The position numbers were made by a program, and so were the translations under genes. The notes under the pieces are model-generated. The model saw nothing but the letters and a program-made list of their open reading frames with translations. It did not search any database and had not been told where the DNA came from. From an uncultured Prochlorococcus sp. (GTDB taxonomy: Bacteria; Cyanobacteriota; Cyanobacteriia; PCC-6307; Cyanobiaceae), in NCBI GenBank assembly GCA_902612005.1, contig CACMCA010000003.1:1-33755 (forward strand): a stretch of 33,755 bases of DNA. The letters run 5' to 3'. Shown piece after piece: positions 15,536-23,816 of the stretch. Position 1 is the first letter of the stretch. Each line of letters opens with the position of its first letter.

Positions 15536-17202
15536 TGTTAAGGCCTCCATTTTCTCAAGAACCGATACCAATAAATAATTGGGATGTAATCGTTATAGGC
15601 GCTGGAGCTGCTGGCCTTATGACTTGTCTTGAATTACCCTCAAATTTAAAAGTTCTTCTTTTAAATAGAAATACTAGTAAGGTATCTTCCAGTAGATGGG
15701 CTCAAGGCGGAATTGCATCTGTTGTTAGACAAGATGATTCATTTGATCTTCATGCTGAGGATACTTTAAAAGCAGGTGATGGACTATGTGATTTACAAGC
15801 TGTAGAAATGCTAGTTAAAGAAGCTCCAGGTTGCGTAGAAAGATTGCAGAATTTAGGGATGATTTTTGATCACAGTTCTGATCAACTAGCTACTACCTTG
15901 GAAGCAGCCCATTCACGAAGAAGAGTCTTACATGTTAAGGATCGTACTGGACGAGCATTAGTTGAAGTTCTAGAAGATCATATTGAGAATCAAAAAAATA
16001 TTCTTCACTGCAGGGGAGTAAGAGTTACTGAACTTCTCATTGAAAATAAAGAATGTAGAGGAGTTCAGGTTCTTGATGGAGCAAATTTATATTGGATTAA
16101 ATCTAGAGCTGTTGTTTTGGCTACAGGTGGGGGTGGGCACTTATTTACAAATACAACAAATCCTGCTCAATCCTCTGGTGAAGGGATTGCTCTTGCATGG
16201 AAAGCAGGAGCTGCCATCGAAGATTTAGAGTTCGTGCAATTTCATCCCACAGCTTTAAAATTTTATGGTGCACCTTGTTTCTTAATATCTGAGGCTCTTA
16301 GAGGGGAAGGAGCGATTTTAGTTGATAAAAATGGTGAAAGTCCAGTTAAAAATCTTAAAAATCGTGATCTAGCTACTAGAGATCAGGTAAGTAGAGCAAT
16401 TATGAAAAATATGCATGATAATAATGTAGACCATGTTGGCTTAGATCTTCGGTATATTGACCCAGAAAAAATTGTAGAGCGCTTCCCCACGATCTTAAGT
16501 CGATGTCAGGATTACGGCGTTAATCCTTTAAATGAGGTTATTCCCGTAGCTCCTGCAGCTCATTATTGGATGGGAGGTGTAAAAACTGATCTGAATGCAT
16601 CTTCAACAAGTAAAGGGTTATATGCCGTTGGAGAAGTTGCTTCTACAGGTGTGCATGGTGCTAATAGACTGGCAAGTAATTCACTGATGGAGTGTCTTGT
16701 TTTCGCAAGAAAAATGTCTTCAATTGTTTTGAATGACCTTTCTAAATTTGAAAAATTTGATAGATCATTGCAAGAGTTTGATATTGAAGATCCTAAAGAA
16801 GATCAAATTTCTATAATTGCTGAAAAAATAGATGAGCTAAGAAAACTATGTTGGTTAAATTTAGGTGTATCTCGAAATAAGGTGAACATGAGTAAATTTT
16901 TAAATTATATTCAAAATGATATAGATAAATTAAATAAAAATAATTTACTAAATAGTCTTGAAAAAATAAAATTTGATCAAAAAATTAAACTTAGTGAACG
17001 CAATAGAAGAGCATTAAATCTTTTACTTGATTTAAAGAATAGACAAATAACCACCATAACTTTATTAAAAGCTTGTCTATTTAGAGAAGAAAGTAGAGGA
17101 GGGCATTATAGAGATGATTTCCCTCATAAAGATAAAAATTGGGAATGCCATACTAGACAACAGTTAGATCAAACAATTCAAAAAAGATTTATTAAAAATT
17201 AA
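15535..17202 (+). CDS. nadB: L-aspartate oxidase, NAD biosynthesis
   Basis: This 555-residue FAD enzyme oxidises L-aspartate to iminoaspartate, which NadA condenses with dihydroxyacetone phosphate to quinolinate, the first steps of de novo NAD synthesis. Visible motifs are the FAD-binding 'VIGAGAAGLMT' near residue 20, 'SRWAQGGIA' near 58, 'LATGGGGHLFTNTTNP' near 200, 'FHPTAL' and 'SEALRGEGAILVD' in the substrate region, and 'GVHGANRLASNSLMECLVF' in the second FAD loop. This set separates NadB and succinate dehydrogenase flavoproteins from other oxidases, and the length fits NadB. The last 11 bases overlap the convergent VKOR gene. nadA is not in the window. Confidence 0.95.
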   Translation: MLRPPFSQEPIPINNWDVIVIGAGAAGLMTCLELPSNLKVLLLNRNTSKVSSSRWAQGGIASVVRQDDSFDLHAEDTLKAGDGLCDLQAVEMLVKEAPGCVERLQNLGMIFDHSSDQLATTLEAAHSRRRVLHVKDRTGRALVEVLEDHIENQKNILHCRGVRVTELLIENKECRGVQVLDGANLYWIKSRAVVLATGGGGHLFTNTTNPAQSSGEGIALAWKAGAAIEDLEFVQFHPTALKFYGAPCFLISEALRGEGAILVDKNGESPVKNLKNRDLATRDQVSRAIMKNMHDNNVDHVGLDLRYIDPEKIVERFPTILSRCQDYGVNPLNEVIPVAPAAHYWMGGVKTDLNASSTSKGLYAVGEVASTGVHGANRLASNSLMECLVFARKMSSIVLNDLSKFEKFDRSLQEFDIEDPKEDQISIIAEKIDELRKLCWLNLGVSRNKVNMSKFLNYIQNDIDKLNKNNLLNSLEKIKFDQKIKLSERNRRALNLLLDLKNRQITTITLLKACLFREESRGGHYRDDFPHKDKNWECHTRQQLDQTIQKRFIKN

Positions 17203-18127
17203 GATCTCCCTGATAGTCAGTTTTTGTTGCTAATTCATTTAAGTCACGCGTACCACTAATAATTTCTCCATTTATTTCCCAAGAAGGAAATCCACTGATT
17301 CCTTTCGTTTGGCATAGCTCATACTCATTATCTTTACCATCTTTCGCACACTCAACTACCTTTAATTCTTTAACTGCTTCATTACCAAATAATTGTTTCT
17401 GATCGTGGCAATGCGGGCACCAGTATGCACTATACATAACAATATTGTTTTCACTTAAAAATTTTGCGAACTTTACCTTTTGGGGAGAGCTTGAAGTGGT
17501 AATTATTGGCGATACATTTTCAGTGGGCTTTGCAACATCAATAGCATTAGAGGGATCAACGTTTGTTGACCAAATTAGGCCCCCCATCAGGACACTAATG
17601 GCTACAATAAAACCTCTAAAAATCATAGGTTCTCTACTTTCGAACTTTGCTCCAATCATAGAAATTATAAAGATAGAAAACGATAAAATTGCTGAAAGTA
17701 TACAAAAAAAGCAATATGCTTGAATTTTAAAAAACATAATATTTATCAATAAAAAGCTAAATGTTGATGACGCACAAGAAATTAGAAATACTAACCACCA
17801 TAAAAACTTATTTAGTTTTTCTTTTGGGGAAATTAAATTAAGCGAGAGTATTATTGTGATAACTAATATTGATAAATATGTTATGAATCCAGCTAATGAG
17901 AGAGGTATATTAACTTGATTATTTTCAAATAACGTACCCCAAGGACTATTTAAAACTGTTTCACAACCATTTTGTATCCCTGGGCATGAAAGTGAAGTAA
18001 ATAATCCCCAGTTTTTTAAAGTAATCGAACCTGTATCAACTATGCCTATAGTGCTAAGAATTGCGATTATGATTTTTGGCCATTTCAAATCTTTTTTATT
18101 TCTTCTGTTTAAATTCTTAAGGGCCAT
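17192..18127 (-). CDS. Vitamin K epoxide reductase (VKOR)-thioredoxin fusion, disulfide-forming membrane protein
   Basis: The 311-residue protein joins a four- or five-helix VKOR domain (about 20-185) to a C-terminal thioredoxin-like domain (about 215-311). The loop cysteines C48 and C55, the quinone-side pair C139 and C142 in 'YCFFC', and the thioredoxin active site C237-P-H-C240 are all present, plus C260 and C272. Such cyanobacterial fusions oxidise protein thiols in the periplasm or lumen and pass electrons to quinone, replacing DsbA and DsbB. This matches the type whose Synechococcus homologue has been solved structurally. It overlaps nadB at the 3' end and is divergent from rimO. Confidence 0.92.
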   Translation of the reverse strand: MALKNLNRRNKKDLKWPKIIIAILSTIGIVDTGSITLKNWGLFTSLSCPGIQNGCETVLNSPWGTLFENNQVNIPLSLAGFITYLSILVITIILSLNLISPKEKLNKFLWWLVFLISCASSTFSFLLINIMFFKIQAYCFFCILSAILSFSIFIISMIGAKFESREPMIFRGFIVAISVLMGGLIWSTNVDPSNAIDVAKPTENVSPIITTSSSPQKVKFAKFLSENNIVMYSAYWCPHCHDQKQLFGNEAVKELKVVECAKDGKDNEYELCQTKGISGFPSWEINGEIISGTRDLNELATKTDYQGDLNF

Positions 18128-18232
18128 ACAAAAAGAAAGTTTGTTATTTACATTATCTATCCTAATATTATCTTGGCATGAGAGTTATATACGAAATGCT
18201 GTTTAAATCTTTTAATTCTTATTTTCCAAGTT

Positions 18233-19597
18233 GTGAAAAAAAATAGTCTCAATGTAAAAGAAAAAAAACTATCTAAGATTGCATTCAGTCATGTTGGTTG
18301 TGAGAAAAATCTTGTTGATACTGAACATATGCAAGGCTTATTAGATAAAGAGGGTTATGAAGTTGACAGCAATATAAATGATGCAAATATTGTTGTTGTA
18401 AATACTTGCAGTTTTATTGAAACAGCTAGAGAAGAATCTATTAGAAAAATTCTAGAATATACAAATCAAGGAAAGGAAGTAATTGTTGCAGGCTGTATGG
18501 CTCAGCATTTTAAAGATGATCTCATTAAAGAAATCCCTGAAATAAAAGGTTTGATTGGAACAGGAGATTATCAAAAGATAGCCAAGGTTTTAGACAGAGT
18601 AGAAAAAGGGGAAATAGTTAATGAAGTTTCAAAAATACCTGAATTTATTGCAGATGAGGAAATGCCTCGTTTTGTAGATAAAAATAAATTTGTTGCTTAT
18701 CTTCGCATTGCTGAAGGCTGCAACTATAATTGCGCTTTTTGCATTATTCCTAAGTTGAGAGGTCCTCAAAGAAGTAGAACAATAGAATCTATAGTTTCAG
18801 AAGCCAAAAATCTTGCAAAAAAGGGTATTCAAGAAATCATATTAATTAGTCAAATAACAACTAATTATGGTCAAGATATTTATGGAAAACCATCATTAGC
18901 AAAACTTTTGAATGAGCTTTCTAAAGTTACAATTCCTTGGATAAGGATACATTATGCTTATCCAACAGGTTTAACTGATGAAGTTATTAGAGCTTTCAAA
19001 GATTCAAAGAATATAGTACCTTACTTTGATTTGCCACTTCAGCATAGTCATCCAGATGTTTTGAAGAGTATGAATAGACCTTGGCAAGCTTCTTTAAATG
19101 AATCAATTTTGGAGAAAATTAGAGAAGAAATCCCATCTGCTGTATTAAGAACTAGTATAATTGTTGGTTTTCCAGGAGAAAAAAAAGAACATTTTGAACA
19201 TCTTCTCGAATTTCTGGATAGACACAAATTTGATCATGTGGGAGTGTTTATTTTTTCTCCTGAGGAAGGAACTGCAGCTTTTGATTTGCCAAATAAAGTA
19301 TCTCAAGAGGTTGCAGAGGCAAGAAAAGATAACGTTATTTCAGTTCAGCAAAATATCTCTAAAGATAAAAATCAGACATATGTTGGTTCAAAAATGAAGA
19401 TTTTGGTAGAAAAAATATCAGACAATAACGAACTAATAGGTCGGTCCTACAATTTCGCTCCTGAAATTGACGGAACTGTGATTTTATCTCCTAAAGAGAA
19501 AATTGATTTGAAAAATTATATTGGTAAATTTGTTGAAGCAAATATTTCTTTTGCGGATGAATATGATTTGTATGGAGAGACTATTAAAATCTTGTAG
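18233..19597 (+). CDS. rimO: Ribosomal protein uS12 methylthiotransferase
   Basis: This 454-residue enzyme adds a methylthio group to an aspartate of ribosomal protein S12. It has the N-terminal UPF0004 domain with cluster ligands C23, C59 and C88, the radical SAM motif 'CNYNCAFC' (C163, C167, C170) and a C-terminal TRAM domain (about 380-454). '[12 protein letters not shown]' after the radical SAM motif is typical of RimO rather than MiaB. The start is taken as GTG at 18233, which leaves a short basic N-terminal extension. The stop codon is 5 bases from the end of a convergent tiny gene. Confidence 0.93.
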   Translation: MKKNSLNVKEKKLSKIAFSHVGCEKNLVDTEHMQGLLDKEGYEVDSNINDANIVVVNTCSFIETAREESIRKILEYTNQGKEVIVAGCMAQHFKDDLIKEIPEIKGLIGTGDYQKIAKVLDRVEKGEIVNEVSKIPEFIADEEMPRFVDKNKFVAYLRIAEGCNYNCAFCIIPKLRGPQRSRTIESIVSEAKNLAKKGIQEIILISQITTNYGQDIYGKPSLAKLLNELSKVTIPWIRIHYAYPTGLTDEVIRAFKDSKNIVPYFDLPLQHSHPDVLKSMNRPWQASLNESILEKIREEIPSAVLRTSIIVGFPGEKKEHFEHLLEFLDRHKFDHVGVFIFSPEEGTAAFDLPNKVSQEVAEARKDNVISVQQNISKDKNQTYVGSKMKILVEKISDNNELIGRSYNFAPEIDGTVILSPKEKIDLKNYIGKFVEANISFADEYDLYGETIKIL

Positions 19598-19602
19598 TTT
19601 TT

Positions 19603-19695
19603 TTAAATTAATTTAACTGCTCTTAAGAGCTTATCTAATGCGAAAGCAGCTCCAAAACCAAAAATAATAAATGCAAAATAGAAAATGATGTTCAT
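19603..19695 (-). CDS. 30-residue single-span thylakoid-type peptide, PetL- or NdhP-like
   Basis: A complete frame from ATG at 19695 encodes a 30-residue peptide made of one hydrophobic helix ('NIIFYFAFIIFGFGAAFAL') and a short polar end 'DKLLRAVKLI'. The overall size and the C-terminal pattern 'L..VKLI' recall PetL, a small subunit of the cytochrome b6f complex, and also other single-span thylakoid subunits such as NdhP. I cannot decide between them. No Shine-Dalgarno is visible. The coding region includes a perfect 12-base palindrome, GCTCTTAAGAGC at 19619-19630. It lies 5 bases from the end of rimO, convergent, and 64 bases downstream of nothing on its own strand but the DUF4346 gene is transcribed the same way. 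Confidence 0.55.
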   Translation of the reverse strand: MNIIFYFAFIIFGFGAAFALDKLLRAVKLI

Positions 19696-19759
19696 TAATT
19701 TTTTTATTTTTATTTAATTTAACATCAGATGAAAAAATTAGATTTTTTCGTTTAATTTC

Positions 19760-20146
19760 TTAATCTTGGATATAGGGTAATTTTTTGTATAAACATTCTT
19801 CTGCTTTTTGTAGTTCCCGGCCTAAATATAGAGCATGATCGAATCTTGTTATTAAGTCATTTCTTTTTTCAGTGATTAATACACCAAGTTGTTTCGCACT
19901 AATTCCTTCAAAAACTTCATCACAAACTCTTTTATTTTGAGAGTCGCATTTAATTGGTTCATTTGTTTCTGGGTCAAGCGCATATCCGTCATCATTAATA
20001 TTATTTAGAAAGTGCTCTAAAATTATTTTATTTTCTTTTAAATCTACTTTTATAATGAAATAACCGTTTGGATCTAAGTCTATATATCGATTGGATAGAC
20101 TATTATCAATCTTTATTTTTTCATCTAAATTTTGACTTGAATCCAT
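19760..20146 (-). CDS. DUF4346-family protein
   Basis: The 128-residue soluble protein has 'LDPNGYFIIKVDLKENKIIL' at about 24-43, then an acidic stretch and a C-terminal helix region 'LITRFDHALYLGRELQKAEE'. This pattern matches the DUF4346 family, found in cyanobacteria and in archaea beside dihydropteroate-synthase-like domains; the function is unknown. A link to pterin chemistry would fit the position downstream of a PTPS/RibD_C pair, but that is only an inference. It is 61 bases downstream of the DUF482 gene on the same strand. Confidence 0.75.
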   Translation of the reverse strand: MDSSQNLDEKIKIDNSLSNRYIDLDPNGYFIIKVDLKENKIILEHFLNNINDDGYALDPETNEPIKCDSQNKRVCDEVFEGISAKQLGVLITEKRNDLITRFDHALYLGRELQKAEECLYKKLPYIQD

Positions 20147-20207
20147 TGTGTGAATTTAATTTCAAACTATATTACTAATATAATCTTTGGTAAAGCCGAA
20201 TAATTTT

Positions 20208-21362
20208 TTATTTAAATGGTATAGATTTATTTTCAAAATCAATTTCCATCTCGGTTTGTTTATTCACTTCATTTAGCCAAGGACTAATTATATTTTCCAT
20301 ATTTTTATCAAACCACTTATGCAAGCTAATGGTGCTTTTTGCAAAAAAACCCCTCCGTCTTTTATGTTTACCTCCCGCTCCGGGATCAAACAAATGGATA
20401 CTATTTTTTATTGCCCATTCAATTGGCTGGTAATAGCATAATTCAAAATGTAAATTTGATATTTCTTCTTGACTACCCCAATATCTACCCCATAAGTTGT
20501 TTTGATTTTTAACGCACATCGACATAGCAAAAATTTCATTTGAATCATGTTTTGATGCACTAAAAAGTAAAAGATTTTTTTTATTATCAACCAGTGTTTC
20601 GAAAAATGTAGATGTTAGATATTTACTTCCCCAAACTCCCCACCTCGAACAATGCTGTTCATAAAAATAATGCATTTTTTTTAGGATTTCTTGGTTAATA
20701 TCATCTTCATTAAAAATTTCTACTTTAATATCTTGTTTAATAATTGATTTCCTCTCTTTTTTTATATTTTTTCTCTGATTAGAGTTAAATCTAGAAAGAA
20801 AATCATTAAATGTTTTTTCTCCATTACTCCTCCATTCACTGCTGGAATTTATCCATTCATGGTATCCCAAAGATTTAAGATGGTTGCCCCAGCTTTCATC
20901 AATATATAAAAAATTACAACTTAGAATTTTGTTTGTAATCGCAAAGCTTTCGATGTGGTTTATAAGTAAATTTGTAATTTCTTTCTTGTCTTTATTGTTT
21001 TTATAAAGAAATTGATATCCATTTACAGGACTATAAGGACTCATTCCAATTAATTTAGGGTAATAATTTAAATTCAGCTCTTGAGCCAATCTTGCAAATG
21101 ATTGGTCAAAAATGAATTCTCCATAGCTATGATTTTTTAAAAAAAGTGGGGCAATTCCTAATATTTCTTCATTTTTAAAAGCAACAAAATATAGTGGCTG
21201 CCAACCAGTTTCTCTTGAAACACTTTTTGATATCTCAAGGTTTTTAATCCAATTCCATTCATAAAATGGATTATTAATTTCATTTGCTAATTCATTCCAT
21301 TTCTCCTTGGAGATTTCCTTAATTGATAATTTGACTTCAACTTTATGTATTGGTTGGTTCAT
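20208..21362 (-). CDS. DUF482/GNAT-fold protein (PF04339, peptidoglycan-related FemAB-like)
   Basis: This 384-residue protein is made of two GNAT-like lobes. The diagnostic DUF482 segments are 'SRFNSNQRKNIKKERKSI' near residue 190 and 'LFDPGAGGKHKRRRGFFAKS' near residue 335; the N-terminus has 'NPFYEWNWIKNLE', the usual opening of the family. Relatives are annotated as possible N-acyl or aminoacyl transferases, by analogy with FemAB proteins that build peptidoglycan cross-bridges, but the substrate is unknown. The 17-base gap to the RibD_C gene upstream suggests one transcript. Confidence 0.85.
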   Translation of the reverse strand: MNQPIHKVEVKLSIKEISKEKWNELANEINNPFYEWNWIKNLEISKSVSRETGWQPLYFVAFKNEEILGIAPLFLKNHSYGEFIFDQSFARLAQELNLNYYPKLIGMSPYSPVNGYQFLYKNNKDKKEITNLLINHIESFAITNKILSCNFLYIDESWGNHLKSLGYHEWINSSSEWRSNGEKTFNDFLSRFNSNQRKNIKKERKSIIKQDIKVEIFNEDDINQEILKKMHYFYEQHCSRWGVWGSKYLTSTFFETLVDNKKNLLLFSASKHDSNEIFAMSMCVKNQNNLWGRYWGSQEEISNLHFELCYYQPIEWAIKNSIHLFDPGAGGKHKRRRGFFAKSTISLHKWFDKNMENIISPWLNEVNKQTEMEIDFENKSIPFK

Positions 21363-21379
21363 TTATTATTGAATCTACT

Positions 21380-22030
21380 TTAAATTTTTTTGTAATGAAT
21401 ATGGATTTCATTATTCAATAAATTTTTAATTGATTTTATTTCCCATAGTCTTTCGAGATTAAAAATCGTATTTGTTTGTTCTGGAGGGATCCATGTATAT
21501 CTACCTCCAATAATTCGTGGAATTATTGTGATTTTTATATCTGATATTAGATCCTCTTTTATAAATGAATTTATAAGTTTTGCACCTCCTAAAAGAGCTA
21601 AATTATTTATCCCTTGTTTTTTGAGTGAAATTAAAGTTTTTTCCCATGAATCTTCGAAAAAGAGTTCTTTCTCGAATTCATTATTCGACGAATTATCAAC
21701 TTTACTTGAGCTTATTAGCCATCTTCTAATTGGTTGACGAAAGTATTTCCAATTACTGTTAAATTTTTTGCTATTTGAAGCAATAATAGAAATTGGTTGG
21801 CTTTTTGATATGTTTACTTCGTTATTTTCATTGAGATTTTTAATTAGGTAAGTTGATTGATGAGCTATTAAAGTACCTAAACCAAAAATGGTGGCGTCAA
21901 CCATTGATAAGTTTTGATTTAATATTTTTTTATCTTCTTCGCTTCCAAGATGCGATTCTCCACCTCCAGGAAATGCAATTCTCCCATCAAGACTTGATGC
22001 TATAACAATTATTACTCTTGGGATACTCAA
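21380..22030 (-). CDS. RibD C-terminal-domain reductase (dihydrofolate reductase-like fold)
   Basis: The 216-residue protein is a stand-alone RibD_C reductase: it starts 'IPRVIIVIASSLDGRIAFPG' (the family pattern 'S.DG.ia'), continues with 'MVDATIFGLGTLIAH' and ends with the 'LLGGAKLINSFIKEDLISDI' motif for NADPH binding. There is no N-terminal deaminase domain, so it is not a full bifunctional RibD. Such proteins reduce either the riboflavin intermediate or pteridines. The TTG start at 22030 overlaps the stop of the PTPS gene as TTGA, so it is translationally coupled to it, which makes a pterin substrate worth considering. Confidence 0.85.
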   Translation of the reverse strand: MSIPRVIIVIASSLDGRIAFPGGGESHLGSEEDKKILNQNLSMVDATIFGLGTLIAHQSTYLIKNLNENNEVNISKSQPISIIASNSKKFNSNWKYFRQPIRRWLISSSKVDNSSNNEFEKELFFEDSWEKTLISLKKQGINNLALLGGAKLINSFIKEDLISDIKITIIPRIIGGRYTWIPPEQTNTIFNLERLWEIKSIKNLLNNEIHIHYKKI

Positions 22031-22953
22031 GTTTGCGTTACTAAACTATTTTCAAATTTCAACTTTAATGAATTGGTTAACTTTTGATCAACATAAATTT
22101 CTGCAGCATTATTTGGACTCTCTTGGAGTCTTATTTTGTGTAATGTTGCACCAAGTTGATGTATTGGTTTTTTAAGAATATCAGAAATATATAAAGCTAT
22201 ATTTTCAGCAGTTGGAACACAATTATGGAAAAATTCGATGTCTTTATTAAGAAAAGTATGATCTAGTTGTTCAACAACTAAATCGTTAATTATCTCTTGG
22301 AGGGCAGATAAGTCGCAAACCATTCCTGTTCTTTTATCAATGTCTCCTTTTACAGTTATATCGACAAGATAGTTATGACCATGTCCATTAACTCTGGCAC
22401 ATTTCCCATAGATTTTTTTATTTTCATCAAAGGATATCTCTTCTTTTGCAAGTCTATGAGCTGCTGCAAAATGAGTTTGTACTGTTAAAAATGCTTCCAT
22501 GTTTTTTCCAAAATAATCTGCCCATAAATTTGGGTTTTCATAAAGTCTTAGACTTGTAAGAGGTAAATCATCCTTCAGACGACTCCAAATGACCTTTACT
22601 AATGCTTCAGTTGTGGGAAGTATACCCTCTTGATTATCAACATTAAATTCAGGCCAGACGTCATTTAAAAAACGAAAATCTAATTGTCCAGTAACCTTAT
22701 CTTTAATAGAGTGTTTTACATCAGAGAGATTAAGTACCATTCCATCAGAGTCTAGTTCTCCACCCATTGAAACAATAAGTTCATAATTATGACCATGTCC
22801 TGGTGCAATACTGCACTTTCCAAAAAGAGATAAATTTTCTTCTGGGCTTTTTTCAGGAAGCCAATAACGGTGACTAGAACTAAAGCAAGCACGTCGAGTT
22901 ATGACGCATTCACGTCCTTTTCCATGTAATGGTTTGGATTGTGTAGAAGTCAT
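22027..22953 (-). CDS. Two-domain 6-pyruvoyl-tetrahydropterin synthase/QueD homologue
   Basis: The 308-residue protein contains two tandem PTPS/QueD domains, about 17-145 and 154-300. Zinc ligands are intact in both: H28, H53 and H55 in the first, H166, H191 and H193 in the second. The catalytic cysteine is present in both (C47 and C185, each in 'GKC'). The catalytic histidine of the 'LDHxxLN' motif is present in the second domain ('LDHTFLN', H232) but is phenylalanine in the first ('LDFRFLN', F93). PTPS family enzymes convert dihydroneopterin triphosphate to pyruvoyl or carboxy tetrahydropterins for pterin cofactors or queuosine. It is coupled to the RibD_C reductase downstream. Confidence 0.9.
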   Translation of the reverse strand: MTSTQSKPLHGKGRECVITRRACFSSSHRYWLPEKSPEENLSLFGKCSIAPGHGHNYELIVSMGGELDSDGMVLNLSDVKHSIKDKVTGQLDFRFLNDVWPEFNVDNQEGILPTTEALVKVIWSRLKDDLPLTSLRLYENPNLWADYFGKNMEAFLTVQTHFAAAHRLAKEEISFDENKKIYGKCARVNGHGHNYLVDITVKGDIDKRTGMVCDLSALQEIINDLVVEQLDHTFLNKDIEFFHNCVPTAENIALYISDILKKPIHQLGATLHKIRLQESPNNAAEIYVDQKLTNSLKLKFENSLVTQT

Positions 22954-23003
22954 ACCTGTCTGCGATAATACTATCTTAAGGTTTTAAATACGCTTTTGTC
23001 TTT
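22954..23003. promoter_or_regulatory. Divergent promoter region between the PTPS homologue and aroK
   Basis: Only 50 bases separate the two start codons. GATAAT at 22964-22969 could be a plus-strand -10 box for aroK, and TAGTAT on the minus strand (22973-22968) a -10 box for the PTPS gene. They overlap, so polymerase binding in one direction would exclude the other. No -35 boxes are convincing. Confidence 0.35.
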
Positions 23004-23561
23004 ATGGAACAATCCATTATCGAAAAAACACTCAACAAGATCAAGGGCAGAAGCATATTTTTAATAGGAATGATGGGTTCTGGTAAGTCACAAACTGGTT
23101 TGAAGCTGGCTGAATTATTGCAGTATAAATACATTGATTTAGATTCATTAATAGAGAAGTTGGCAAAAAAATCTATCAATCAAATTTTCAATGATGAAGG
23201 AGAAGAGAATTTCCGTGAATTAGAAGCAAACTGCCTTAAAGAAACTATCAAAATTCCTTCATTAGTAATCTCAACTGGTGGAGGAATAGTTACCAAATCT
23301 GAAAACTGGGGAATCTTAAGACAGGGAATAATTGCTTGGATAGATCTCGACAAAGACATAGCAATTGAAAGATTGAAAAATGAAATTAAAAATAGGCCAC
23401 TTCTGCAGGGAAAGAATCTAAATGATTTATATACGAGCATTTTTCAATCTAGAGAAAATTTGTATTCTCAAGCAGATTTAAGAATTCAAGTAAAAAAAGA
23501 AAATATTGAAGAGGTTGCTATGAAAATTATTAATGCAATTCATAAAGAAATAATTAGTTAA
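23004..23561 (+). CDS. aroK: Shikimate kinase
   Basis: The 185-residue enzyme phosphorylates shikimate at the 3-hydroxyl, a step toward chorismate. It has Walker A 'GMMGSGKS' at 22-29, shikimate-binding residues 'DLDSLI' (D46, D48), F70-R71-E72 in 'FRELE', the 'GGG' loop at 92-94 and the lid arginine in 'RPLL' near 131. This is the usual set for AroK/AroL. The N-terminal extension of about 20 residues is slightly longer than in enteric AroK. Its stop overlaps the end of the convergent CRR7-like gene by 4 bases. Confidence 0.95.
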   Translation: MEQSIIEKTLNKIKGRSIFLIGMMGSGKSQTGLKLAELLQYKYIDLDSLIEKLAKKSINQIFNDEGEENFRELEANCLKETIKIPSLVISTGGGIVTKSENWGILRQGIIAWIDLDKDIAIERLKNEIKNRPLLQGKNLNDLYTSIFQSRENLYSQADLRIQVKKENIEEVAMKIINAIHKEIIS

Positions 23562-23815
23562 TCTGGTTCAATTCTTACTGCAAACCATTTGATAACGAAT
23601 CCTAATTTTATTTCTAATTCATAAGTGCTTTCCAATAATTCTTCAAAAAATTCCTGATCAGGATCTTCTATATTTTGATATATTGTTGGTGTTTCTGTCT
23701 TACTAAGCCAATTCTTCAACCATAAAATTGCTTCTTGCTTTGATACAATTTTTTCTTTTGAATCTGGCTCTAATAATACATAATGATCTGATGCTCTTAT
23801 TAGTGGATTTGACAT
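23558..23815 (-). CDS. CRR7-family protein (NDH-1 assembly factor homologue)
   Basis: The 85-residue protein opens 'MSNPLIRASDHYVLLEPDS' and closes 'ELEIKLGFVIKWFAVRIE', the two conserved ends of the CRR7 family (chlororespiratory reduction 7). In plants CRR7 is a stromal factor needed to assemble the chloroplast NDH complex; cyanobacterial homologues are presumed to act on NDH-1, although this is less established. The motif match is by eye but good at both ends. Its ATG is one base away from the ATG of the divergent 23817 gene, so its promoter and leader must lie inside that gene. Confidence 0.75.
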   Translation of the reverse strand: MSNPLIRASDHYVLLEPDSKEKIVSKQEAILWLKNWLSKTETPTIYQNIEDPDQEFFEELLESTYELEIKLGFVIKWFAVRIEPD

Positions 23816-23816
23816 A

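Noticed and set aside
18179..18244. 21-codon frame starting at an ATG upstream of rimO
   Set aside because: It is very short, runs into the rimO start in another frame and has no ribosome-binding site; it is likely chance.
19619..19630. Perfect palindrome GCTCTTAAGAGC as a terminator
   Set aside because: It lies inside the coding region of the 30-aa peptide, has no loop and no T-run beside it, and may be due to codon content (Leu-Leu-Arg-Ala).
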